A stretch of 15,771 nucleotides of DNA, from NCBI GenBank assembly GCA_902803795.1, contig CADCRC010000003.1, positions 1 through 15,771 of the forward strand, in the 5' to 3' direction. Position numbers and translations under genes: made by a program. The notes beneath the pieces are model-generated. The model did not search any database. It saw only the letters and a list, made by a program, of their open reading frames with translations, and was not told the DNA's origin. Positions 8,221 to 15,199 of the stretch are shown in pieces; the stretch's first letter is position 1, and each line of letters begins with the position of its first letter. Source of the DNA: an uncultured Erysipelotrichaceae bacterium. GTDB lineage: Bacteria; Bacillota_I; Bacilli_A; RF39; UBA660.

Positions 8221-8439
8221 ATGGAAGCAGCATTATTGATAATATCAATCCTTTTAATATTAATTGTATTATTACAAAGTGGAAAGGCAGAATCTGCAGC
8301 TCAAATCTTATCTGGTGGAAATAATGATTTATTTGCAAACAGAAAAGAAAGAGGTTCAGAACTATTTATAAGTAGACTAACATTAGCTCTAGGAGTAACT
8401 TTTTTTGTAATATGTTTAGTTGCAATGTTTATTGAGTAA
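8221..8439 (+). CDS. secG: Protein translocase subunit SecG
   Basis: 72 residues with two membrane helices (about 3-20 and 50-70) joined by a Gly/Asn-rich loop. The loop carries the SecG pattern LLQSGK (17-22), then GGNNDLFANRKERG (32-45). SecG is the small accessory subunit of the SecYEG channel and helps SecA-driven protein export. AGGAG at 8210-8214 sets the ATG start. It is co-transcribed with rpmE and ends in a strong terminator whose stem contains the stop codon. secG followed by rnr is a very common Firmicutes arrangement, which supports both calls. Confidence 0.93.
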   Translation: MEAALLIISILLILIVLLQSGKAESAAQILSGGNNDLFANRKERGSELFISRLTLALGVTFFVICLVAMFIE

Positions 8440-8468
8440 TTTCACGTTATAGAAATTACTTTTTTTTT
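8435..8468 (+). terminator. Rho-independent terminator of rpmE-secG
   Basis: Perfect 9-bp stem AGTAATTTC (8435-8443) / GAAATTACT (8452-8460), 8-nt loop, then an unbroken run of nine T residues. The secG TAA (8437-8439) is part of the stem. Confidence 0.88.
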
Positions 8469-8479
8469 ATATCATTATT

Positions 8480-8488
8480 TGATACAAT
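8480..8488 (+). promoter_or_regulatory. Extended -10 promoter of rnr
   Basis: TGATACAAT: a 5/6 -10 hexamer (8483-8488) with extended TG, 12 nt after the secG terminator T-tract. The -35 position falls in the T-tract, so recognition would depend on the extended -10. Confidence 0.5.
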
Positions 8489-8520
8489 ATAAATAGAGTT
8501 AATAATAGGAGTTGATAATA

Positions 8521-10617
8521 ATGATAAAAGATTCAATAATAAATCTACTAAATCAAAAAAAGGTTGCCCAAGAAAGAAAAGTACTAAAAAGCGAATTGAA
8601 TTTATTTGATGAAGAATTAGATAATGCATTAAACGAATTAATCAAAGAAGGCATAATATATAAAACAAACAAAAAAAAATATATACTTGTAGAACAAACA
8701 GATTATATAAAAGGATATTATAGATCAAATCCAAAAGGATATGGTTTTGTTGAAGTAGAAGGACAAGACGAAGATATATATATAAATGAAAAAAACACAG
8801 ATGGAGCAATTCTAAACGACCTAGTATTAGTAGAAATAATAAAAGACTCAAAAGAACATAAAAAAGAAGGAAAAATAATAAGAGTAATAAATAGACCAGA
8901 AGAACAATATGTTGGCGAAATTAATTTTGACAAAAAAGAAACAGGAACAATTACATTTGATGATAAAAGAATCAATATTGAATTATCCATTCCTAAAGAA
9001 AACAGTCTAAATGCAGTAGATGGACATAAAGTATTAGTAGAAATAAAAGATAAAGTAGACAAAAATAAATATATAGGAAACGTTGTAAAAATAATAGGAC
9101 ATAAAAATGATCCAGGAACAGATATATTATCAATAATTTATAAATATAAAATACATACTGAATTCAATGAACAAATACAAGAAGAATTAAAAAAATTACC
9201 AAATAAAGTTGATGAATCAGAAATATCAGGAAGACTTGACTTAAGAAATGAAATGATTTTTACAATAGATGGTGATGATACAAAAGATATAGATGATGCG
9301 ATAAGTATAGAAAAACTAAATAACGGACACTATAAACTAGGTGTACATATCGCAGATGTAGCATATTATGTTAAAGAGGATACAGCGTTAGATGAAGAAG
9401 CATCATATAGAGGATGTAGTGTATATTTAGTAGATAGAGTAATACCAATGTTACCACATGAACTATCAAATGGAATATGTTCATTAAATCCAAATGTTGA
9501 TAGGCTTACAGTGTCATGCATTATGGAATTTGATGGGCAAGGAAACAAATTAGATTATGATGTTAAGCTAAGTGTAATTAAATCAAACATTCAAATGACA
9601 TATAAAAAAGTAAATGCAATATTAAATAATGAAAAAACTCCAGAGGGATATGAACCATATAAAGAAAAATTATTACAAATGCAAGAACTATCTGAAAAAA
9701 TATCAAATCAAATGATAAAAAGAGGATATTTAGATTTTAATATAGATGAGCCAAAAATATTAGTGGATGAGAATTGCGTACCAATTGAAATAAAAAAAAG
9801 AGAGCAAGGAAAAGGAGAAAAATTAATAGAAAACTTTATGGTACAAGCAAATGAAAGCGTAGCCAGTTTAATATATTTTATGAATCTACCATTTATATAT
9901 AGAATTCATGAAGAACCTCAAGAAGATAAAATAAAAGGCTTTGAAGAATTTCTCCAATCACTAGGATATACACATAATTTAAATTTAAAAGATTTAAGTC
10001 CAAAAAACATACAAAAACTACTTAATTTTATAAATGAAAAAAAAGAATCAAAAATATTATCAAGTCTTTTGCTTAGAAGCATGAAAAAAGCAATTTATTC
10101 TACGCAGAATTTAGGACACTATGCTCTAGCAAGTAAATGTTATACACATTTCACATCACCAATCAGAAGATATCCAGATACAACAGTACATAGATTATTA
10201 CACAAATATATTTTTGAAAATCAAATAACTCAAGAATTAGTAGACATGGAAGAAACAAAACTAATCGCAGTAGCTGAGCACTCATCAGAAATGGAAAAAG
10301 CAAGTGTTGATTGTGAAAGAGATGTAGATGATATGAAGATGGCAGAATATATGGAAAAACATATCAACGAAGAATATGATGGTATGATTTCTGGAATTGC
10401 AAACTTTGGTATGTTTGTAATGTTAGATAATTTAATAGAAGGTCTTGTTCCAATTGATAGTATGAATGATTTTTATGTATATGATGAAAAGTTACTAACA
10501 TTAACCGGACAAAAATCTCATACTATGTATAGAATAGGAGATAAAGTTAAAGTTAAATGTATTAGAGCATCCAAAGAGGACAAACAAATTGATTTTGATT
10601 TATTAAAAAAATATTAA
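8521..10617 (+). CDS. rnr: Ribonuclease R (3'-5' exoribonuclease)
   Basis: 698 residues. RNase R degrades structured RNA, matures tmRNA in some bacteria and removes mRNAs released by trans-translation. Domains: N-terminal winged-helix-like segment (1-57), two cold-shock domains (about 62-125 and 127-195; RSNPKGYGFVEVEG at 68-81), the RNB catalytic domain (about 237-565), and a C-terminal S1 domain (about 617-698). RNB contains TIDGDDTKDIDDA (248-260); Asp250, 256, 258 and 259 align with the catalytic aspartates. RNB also contains the HFTSPIRRYPD motif. I choose ATG 8521 because AGGAG (8507-8511) lies 9 nt upstream; an in-frame TTG at 8512 directly abuts that site. The protein ends right after S1, without the Lys-rich tail of E. 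coli RNase R (813 residues). Own promoter after the secG terminator. Confidence 0.95.
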   Translation: MIKDSIINLLNQKKVAQERKVLKSELNLFDEELDNALNELIKEGIIYKTNKKKYILVEQTDYIKGYYRSNPKGYGFVEVEGQDEDIYINEKNTDGAILNDLVLVEIIKDSKEHKKEGKIIRVINRPEEQYVGEINFDKKETGTITFDDKRINIELSIPKENSLNAVDGHKVLVEIKDKVDKNKYIGNVVKIIGHKNDPGTDILSIIYKYKIHTEFNEQIQEELKKLPNKVDESEISGRLDLRNEMIFTIDGDDTKDIDDAISIEKLNNGHYKLGVHIADVAYYVKEDTALDEEASYRGCSVYLVDRVIPMLPHELSNGICSLNPNVDRLTVSCIMEFDGQGNKLDYDVKLSVIKSNIQMTYKKVNAILNNEKTPEGYEPYKEKLLQMQELSEKISNQMIKRGYLDFNIDEPKILVDENCVPIEIKKREQGKGEKLIENFMVQANESVASLIYFMNLPFIYRIHEEPQEDKIKGFEEFLQSLGYTHNLNLKDLSPKNIQKLLNFINEKKESKILSSLLLRSMKKAIYSTQNLGHYALASKCYTHFTSPIRRYPDTTVHRLLHKYIFENQITQELVDMEETKLIAVAEHSSEMEKASVDCERDVDDMKMAEYMEKHINEEYDGMISGIANFGMFVMLDNLIEGLVPIDSMNDFYVYDEKLLTLTGQKSHTMYRIGDKVKVKCIRASKEDKQIDFDLLKKY

Positions 10618-10622
10618 CAGTA

Positions 10623-10631
10623 TGATATAAT
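10623..10631 (+). promoter_or_regulatory. Extended -10 promoter of capA-like gene and smpB
   Basis: TGATATAAT with perfect TATAAT (10626-10631), only 6 nt after the rnr stop. No -35 match is found at 16-18 nt. No terminator separates rnr from this gene, so readthrough from rnr is also likely. Confidence 0.5.
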
Positions 10632-10654
10632 ATTAATCATTAATGAGGTGTGTT

Positions 10655-11884
10655 ATGAAAAAAAATAAAAGAAAAGTAAAGAAAAAAATAAAAGTAATTT
10701 TTATATTAGGATTATTATTAATAATTGTAGGAGTTGCAATAGTATTTGTTGACAAAGATACACTATTAAAATTAAGCAAAGAAAAAGGACAAGAAAAAAC
10801 ACAAGAAAAAAAAGAAGAACCAAAAAAAGAAGTAAAGAAAGAACAAGACTATAGTGCAAAAATATTTATGGTTGGGGACGCTTTAATACATAGTGCTGTT
10901 TATGAAGATGCATATAGAAATGGAAATGGTGCATATGATTTTAAACCAATGTTAGAAGTTATAAAACCAATATCTTCACAATATGATTTAGCATATTATA
11001 ATCAAGAGACAATTCTTGGTGGAGCAAGTTTAGGATATTCTAACTATCCATTATTTAATTCTCCTCAGGAAGTAGGAGATGCATTTGTAGATGCAGGATT
11101 TAACATGGTTTCCTTAGCGACTAATCATACTATGGACAAAGGAGAAAAAGGAGTTTTAAATTCTGTAGAATATTGGAAATCAAAAACAGGAGTTGTCGCA
11201 TCAGGACAATGGTCATCACAAGAAGAAAGAGATTCATCAATTGCAACAGTATATGAAGTAAATAATATAAAATATGCATTTATATCTTATACAATTTGGA
11301 CAAATGGATTACCTACACCAATTGGAAAAGATTATTTAAGCAATTTATATAGTGAAGAAAAAGCTCAAGCAGATATTGCTTCAGTAAGAGATAAAGTAGA
11401 CTTTGTAATCGTCGCAATGCACTGGGGTACAGAATATTCATTTAAAGTTGATGCAAAACAAGAAGAGATAGCAAACTATCTATCAAATCTTGGAGTAGAT
11501 TTAATAATAGGTGCACATCCACATGTAATTCAAACAGTAGAATATATAAATGATAATAAAACATTTGTAATATATTCATTAGGTAATTTTATAAGTGATC
11601 AAAATGATATAGATAATTTTACAGGACTAGCATTTGAAGTTACATTAAATAAGCATATTGATTTGGAGGATAATATTACAAAGAGTATTACTGAACCAAA
11701 AGGAGAACTTGTATATACTACAACCACAAAAGTGGGTGGTGTAAATCATAACTTTAAAATTGTACCATATCCTCAATTAACTGATCAACAATTATACAAT
11801 CATGCAACATATTATGAAAAATATAAGGCAATAGTTAATGAAAGATATCCTAATTTAACTTGGGGATTAACATACGAGGGATAA
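10655..11884 (+). CDS. CapA family (PGA_cap) membrane-anchored metallophosphatase-like protein
   Basis: 409 residues. A Lys-rich N-terminus (1-13) and one helix (about 14-32) form a signal anchor. A charged Lys/Glu linker (about 41-65) then leads to an extracytoplasmic CapA/PgsA domain. Motifs: MVGDALIH (72-79), LATNHTMD (154-161), HWGTEYSF (256-263), GAHPH (286-290) and SLGNF (308-312), all conserved positions of this calcineurin-like family. CapA proteins take part in poly-gamma-glutamate capsule synthesis in Bacillus, but no capB/capC-type genes are visible here, so that role is not claimed. I start at ATG 10655 because AGGTG (10646-10650) precedes it; an in-frame ATG at 10643 precedes that site. 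The stop is directly followed by the smpB ATG, and the smpB ribosome-binding site lies inside this gene's last codons. Confidence 0.85.
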   Translation: MKKNKRKVKKKIKVIFILGLLLIIVGVAIVFVDKDTLLKLSKEKGQEKTQEKKEEPKKEVKKEQDYSAKIFMVGDALIHSAVYEDAYRNGNGAYDFKPMLEVIKPISSQYDLAYYNQETILGGASLGYSNYPLFNSPQEVGDAFVDAGFNMVSLATNHTMDKGEKGVLNSVEYWKSKTGVVASGQWSSQEERDSSIATVYEVNNIKYAFISYTIWTNGLPTPIGKDYLSNLYSEEKAQADIASVRDKVDFVIVAMHWGTEYSFKVDAKQEEIANYLSNLGVDLIIGAHPHVIQTVEYINDNKTFVIYSLGNFISDQNDIDNFTGLAFEVTLNKHIDLEDNITKSITEPKGELVYTTTTKVGGVNHNFKIVPYPQLTDQQLYNHATYYEKYKAIVNERYPNLTWGLTYEG

Positions 11885-12322
11885 ATGGAAATACTTAACA
11901 AAGCTGCTTCATATAATTATTTTATAGAAGAAACATATGAGGCAGGAATTGAACTAAAAGGAACAGAAGTAAAGTCATTAAGAGAAGGTTCATGTAATAT
12001 AAAAGATGCATATTGTCTAATAAGAAACAATGAAGTAATAGTAATTAATATGTATATTGCAAAATATAAACAAGGAAACATATTTAATCATGATGAATTA
12101 AGAAATAAAAAATTACTATTACATAAAAAAGAAATAAAAAAAATAAAACAAAAATTAGAAGAAAAACACTTATCATTAATACCTTTAAAAGTATATTTTA
12201 CTAGGGGTAAAGCAAAAATGAAGATTGGAATATGTAAAGGAAAAAAAATATATGATAAGAGAGAAAATCTAAAACAAAAAGAACTACAAAGAACAAGAGA
12301 AAAGATTTTAAAACAATACTAG
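11885..12322 (+). CDS. smpB: SsrA-binding protein SmpB
   Basis: 145 residues, slightly shorter than the usual 150-160. SmpB binds the tRNA-like part of tmRNA and carries it into the A site of stalled ribosomes. Conserved features: NKAASYNYFIEETYEAGIEL at the N-terminus, GTEVKSLREG (26-35), NHDELRNKKLLLHKKEI in the middle, and GKKIYDKRENLK followed by a basic C-terminal tail that probes the mRNA channel. There is no gap from the CapA-like gene. GAGGG at 11876-11880, inside the last codons of that gene, is the ribosome-binding site, so translation is likely coupled. A terminator starts at the stop codon. Its RNA partner ssrA is about 2.9 kb away on the other strand, whereas the genes are adjacent in many Firmicutes. 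Confidence 0.96.
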   Translation: MEILNKAASYNYFIEETYEAGIELKGTEVKSLREGSCNIKDAYCLIRNNEVIVINMYIAKYKQGNIFNHDELRNKKLLLHKKEIKKIKQKLEEKHLSLIPLKVYFTRGKAKMKIGICKGKKIYDKRENLKQKELQRTREKILKQY

Positions 12323-12346
12323 ATAGGTAAAAAACCTATCTTTTTT
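12321..12346 (+). terminator. Rho-independent terminator of smpB
   Basis: AGATAGGT (12321-12328) / ACCTATCT (12334-12341), 5-nt A loop, then six T residues. The stem starts within the TAG stop codon. It faces the gapA terminator 8 nt away. Confidence 0.85.
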
Positions 12347-12353
12347 ATATAAT

Positions 12354-12379
12354 AAAAAGAATCACAATGAAGTGATTCT
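12354..12379 (-). terminator. Rho-independent terminator of gapA
   Basis: Read on the minus strand: AGAATCAC, 6-nt loop, GTGATTCT, followed by TTTTT (complement of 12354-12358). The 8-bp stem is at 12358-12365 / 12372-12379, about 30 nt past the gapA stop. Confidence 0.78.
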
Positions 12380-12408
12380 ATAAATTAGCTAATTTTAAAA
12401 GATTAAAA

Positions 12409-13413
12409 TTATTTAGTAGCTAAGTATTTAGCACATCTTACCATTTGATTAGTATAACCATATTCATTATCATAGAATGCGATTATTTTTACTAATTGAC
12501 CATTATCAGTATCTAATACTTGAGTAGATGAACCATCAACTAAACTACCACATGTTCTAGCTATAACATCAGATGAAACAATAGGATCCATTGTAAAATT
12601 CAAAGTTTCATTTACAGCACCTTTTAACGCATCATTAATTTCTTCAACAGTGACATCTTTACCTAATTCTAAAGATAAATCAACAACAGAACCTGTTGAA
12701 ACAGGAACTCTCATTGCTAGACCATCTAATTTACCATTTAAATTAGGGCAAACTTTTCCAATTGCGCTAGCCGCACCTGTTGATGTTGGTACAATATTCG
12801 CAGCACAAGCTCTTCCTCTACGTGCTTGAATGCCTTTTTTATGTGCTATATCCAAAGTAGCTTGGTCGTTAGTATACGCATGAACAGTAGTCATAAATCC
12901 CTTTTTTATTCCAAATTTTTTATCAATAATATCAACAACTGGAGCTAAACAGTTAGTAGTGCAACTCGCAGCACTTACAATTTTTTCACTACCATCCAAT
13001 ATTTTTTCGTTGACATTATAGACAATTGTTTTTACATCGCCTTTACAAGGAGCAGAAACTAAAACTTTCTTTGCACCAGCATCAATATGTGCTTGTGCTT
13101 TAACATCCTCTGTAAATTTGCCAGTACATTCCAAAACAACATCAACTTTTAAATCACCCCATGGTAGATTCTTTGGATCCATTTCGGAATATACACGAAT
13201 CTTATTACCTGCAACAATGATATTTTGCTCATCATTACTTATTTCATCAATTCTATAATTTCTATAATTAGTATCATATCTCAACAAATAAGCAAGTTGA
13301 GCAGCATCTGTTAAATCATTTATCGCAACTACTTCGAATTCTGGATCTTCTTGCATTAATCTAAATGCAATACGTCCAATTCTTCCAAAGCCATTTATCG
13401 CAACGCGAACCAT
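12409..13413 (-). CDS. gapA: Glyceraldehyde-3-phosphate dehydrogenase, type I
   Basis: 334 residues, full length. It oxidises glyceraldehyde 3-phosphate to 1,3-bisphosphoglycerate in glycolysis. Seen: Rossmann motif INGFGRIGR (6-14); Asp33 in AINDLTD, which favours NAD over NADP; catalytic SAASCTTNCLAP with Cys151; TTVHAYTNDQ with His178; NIVPTSTGAA (206-215); RVPVSTGSVVDL with phosphate-binding Arg235; and the C-terminal YDNEYGYTNQMV. The Pro that usually precedes the HK dipeptide is Ala190 here, a mild departure. On the minus strand it begins with AGGAGGT (13427-13421), 7 nt before ATG. It is monocistronic, with a promoter and operator-like repeats upstream and its own terminator. I call the NAD-type glycolytic enzyme gapA; a gapB role is less likely. 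Confidence 0.95.
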   Translation of the reverse strand: MVRVAINGFGRIGRIAFRLMQEDPEFEVVAINDLTDAAQLAYLLRYDTNYRNYRIDEISNDEQNIIVAGNKIRVYSEMDPKNLPWGDLKVDVVLECTGKFTEDVKAQAHIDAGAKKVLVSAPCKGDVKTIVYNVNEKILDGSEKIVSAASCTTNCLAPVVDIIDKKFGIKKGFMTTVHAYTNDQATLDIAHKKGIQARRGRACAANIVPTSTGAASAIGKVCPNLNGKLDGLAMRVPVSTGSVVDLSLELGKDVTVEEINDALKGAVNETLNFTMDPIVSSDVIARTCGSLVDGSSTQVLDTDNGQLVKIIAFYDNEYGYTNQMVRCAKYLATK

Positions 13414-13437
13414 ATCTATTACCTCCTATCATCTTAA

Positions 13438-13467
13438 ATTATATATCAAAAATTAAAAAAATGTTAA
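13438..13467 (-). promoter_or_regulatory. Promoter of gapA
   Basis: On the minus strand TTAACA (13467-13462), then TATAAT (13443-13438) at an 18-nt spacing. A TGATATATA extended form overlaps it (13448-13440). The TSS would fall about 20 nt before the start codon. Confidence 0.55.
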
Positions 13468-13502
13468 TTTACACAAAAATTTTACATTATTATTGTAAAT
13501 TA
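13465..13502. repeat. Operator-like repeats upstream of gapA
   Basis: TTTACA at 13468 and 13481 and its inverse TGTAAA at 13494, starts spaced exactly 13 nt apart. The outer copies extend to a perfect 9-bp inverted repeat (TAATTTACA 13465-13473 / TGTAAATTA 13494-13502). The array adjoins the gapA -35. Regulator unknown; chance is possible in AT-rich DNA. Confidence 0.35.
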
Positions 13503-13515
13503 TACATGATATAAC

Positions 13516-13548
13516 AAAATGAAAATATCCACAAAAATGTGGATATTT
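13516..13548 (-). terminator. Terminator of the PrsW-like gene
   Basis: Perfect 11-bp stem AAATATCCACA (13523-13533) / TGTGGATATTT (13538-13548) with a 4-nt loop, one base past the stop codon. The tail on the minus strand is TTTTCATTTT, interrupted but U-rich. Confidence 0.7.
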
Positions 13549-13549
13549 A

Positions 13550-14863
13550 TTATTCTTCAATTACCTTTCTTTCTTCTTTTACATTACCATCTTTATCAAT
13601 CTTTTTAATTACTTTAATTTTTCTAACAATTTTCTTAGATTCATCAGAAGATTCATTAGATTTATCATTTTTTTTAGAATAATATTCTTTTACATCATCA
13701 ACTTGCTTTAATCCAAGATTTATAAAATAAACAACAACAGCCCAAGCACCAATAATTAATATACCATATTTCAAATACATTGAAAGTCCTTCACCACCAA
13801 ATGGCATATCCCAAATAGAATGCAAAGCAATAGGTATTAAACAAATAGTTAAGAATGTTGTATCAGTATAATGTTTATTTTCTAGTTTATTAATATATCC
13901 TTTTACAAACATTAATCCTGCTCCTTCAATCGCTGCCCATGCAACATGTCCACCTGGAGCTAAAATTGCCCTTAGAATCATTACATTAAACATTTGCTCA
14001 TTTCCACCAGCAATTCCAAATCTTAAAATATATCCAGCAGTTTCAAATGCAGCAAATCCAGCACCAACAGCTGCACCAATTAATAAACCATCTAAAATAT
14101 AATTTGCTTTTTTTTCTTTACTTAAAAAATAAATAACAATTATTGCTTTTGCAACCTCCTCTACAAATCCAGTAATAATTGCTCCAGCAACATCAAGCTT
14201 TTCAACAACAAATATAGTATTAAGTAAAATTGTTACTATTAAACTTAATGCACCACCAAGTATAAAATAAGCTAGTATCCTATGAAAAGGAATTTTCTTA
14301 AATAAATCAATTTCAAAGAAGAATATAAGAACCGTAACAGGAACAGCAAATGCTCCTAAAATAATTAGTCCAGGTAAGAAATTATCATTTTTAAAATTGT
14401 TATATCCTAAATACATCGCAACTAGTGCTATAGCAAAAAAAGCTAAAATTCTAAGATAAACCCAAGCAGTTGTATTTTTTGGATTAATTTCTTTAATATC
14501 AGGAGTCGTATTTTTACCACCTACAATAAATACATCATCCATATCTTCTTGAGTATGCTTGTCCAATGAATTTTTAAACAAATCTTTAATTGTAACATAT
14601 GATTTTGAACTAGCACCCGTTATTTTGTCTAAATTTTCAGTTATGGTTTTTCCAACATCAGATAGAGCATCACTCTTTTCTTCTACTAAAGGACAACCAC
14701 AGTTTTTACAAACTTTATCATCTTTATCTACATCATTGCCACAATCTGGACATTTTCTTTTATTGACTTCTTTTTTTTCAATTAAGTCAACACCACAATG
14801 TGGACATTTTTTAGCAGATTCACTAACATCCTTTCCACATTCTTTGCATTTTACCAATGCCAA
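13550..14863 (-). CDS. Double zinc-ribbon PrsW-like intramembrane protease
   Basis: 437 residues from the chosen TTG start. Two zinc ribbons open the protein: Cys6/9/20/23 and Cys38/41/52/55. A polar linker leads to about eight membrane segments carrying PrsW-family motifs: GFVEEVAKA (the EE..K motif), GFAAFETAGY, GGHVAW, and HSIWDMPF near the end. PrsW is a membrane-embedded protease; in Bacillus subtilis it cleaves the anti-sigma factor RsiW. The target here is unknown and no sigma/anti-sigma pair is visible. The C-terminus is highly charged (KKIVRKIKVIKK...). Start choice: AAGGTGA (14875-14869) looks like the ribosome-binding site, placing TTG 14863 at 5-nt spacing and giving MALVKCKECG, typical of zinc-ribbon starts. 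The alternative GTG 14872 lies within that site. Monocistronic on the minus strand. Confidence 0.85.
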   Translation of the reverse strand: MALVKCKECGKDVSESAKKCPHCGVDLIEKKEVNKRKCPDCGNDVDKDDKVCKNCGCPLVEEKSDALSDVGKTITENLDKITGASSKSYVTIKDLFKNSLDKHTQEDMDDVFIVGGKNTTPDIKEINPKNTTAWVYLRILAFFAIALVAMYLGYNNFKNDNFLPGLIILGAFAVPVTVLIFFFEIDLFKKIPFHRILAYFILGGALSLIVTILLNTIFVVEKLDVAGAIITGFVEEVAKAIIVIYFLSKEKKANYILDGLLIGAAVGAGFAAFETAGYILRFGIAGGNEQMFNVMILRAILAPGGHVAWAAIEGAGLMFVKGYINKLENKHYTDTTFLTICLIPIALHSIWDMPFGGEGLSMYLKYGILIIGAWAVVVYFINLGLKQVDDVKEYYSKKNDKSNESSDESKKIVRKIKVIKKIDKDGNVKEERKVIEE

Positions 14864-14899
14864 AATAATCACCTTCCTTCAAATTTTAATTCTAAAATT

Positions 14900-14928
14900 A
14901 ATATAATTTATAAAAACAAAATTGTCAA
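14900..14928 (-). promoter_or_regulatory. Consensus -35 promoter of the PrsW-like gene
   Basis: On the minus strand a perfect TTGACA (14928-14923), 17-nt spacer, TATATT (14905-14900). It has the only consensus -35 seen in the window and lacks an extended TG. A 7+1+7 palindrome (AAAATTG-T-CAATTTT, 14918-14932) is centred on the -35 and could be an operator. Confidence 0.65.
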
Positions 14929-14932
14929 TTTT

Positions 14933-15164
14933 TTTTATAAAAAATTTGAATCTAAAGATATAAAAAATGATAAAGTAAATAAGCTTACCTTAAAAAATTT
15001 ATATAAATATTGATGAATATTCTATTTATCAATTAATATAAAGGAATGTACAAACAAATTTATATTTAAACAAAGATACGAAAAAAATTATATCAATTGA
15101 ACTAGTTATAAATAAAGAACTTCAATTTTATAACTATTGTGAAAATCAATAGTATTTTTAAATT
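14933..15164. other. Intergenic region with three hairpins, no gene found
   Basis: AT-rich gap between the PrsW promoter and the ssrA terminator. No credible coding frame. Three inverted repeats: 15008-15034 (12 pairs including one G-U, 3-nt loop), TAGTTATAAA 15103-15112 / 15127-15136 (10 bp), and ACTATTG 15133-15139 / CAATAGT 15147-15153 (7 bp) followed by ATTTTT. The last two share 15133-15136 and so exclude one another. It could hold a small plus-strand RNA; no convincing promoter was found. Confidence 0.4.
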
Positions 15165-15187
15165 AAAAAAAACGTTGCAACGCAACG
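15165..15187 (-). terminator. ssrA: Rho-independent terminator of ssrA
   Basis: On the minus strand CGTTGC (15187-15182), GTT loop, GCAACG (15178-15173), then eight T residues. It begins 12 nt after the encoded CCA end. Confidence 0.82.
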
Positions 15188-15199
15188 ATTATAATCAAA

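Noticed and set aside
8512..8520. Upstream TTG start for rnr
   Set aside because: It directly abuts AGGAG, too close for initiation; ATG 8521 is spaced normally.
10643..10654. Upstream ATG start for the CapA-like gene
   Set aside because: AGGTG, the likely ribosome-binding site, lies after it and fits ATG 10655.
14559..15013. Two plus-strand frames overlapping the PrsW-like gene start and the gap beside it
   Set aside because: They run antisense to the zinc ribbons, have no ribosome-binding site, and are low-complexity in their non-overlapping part.
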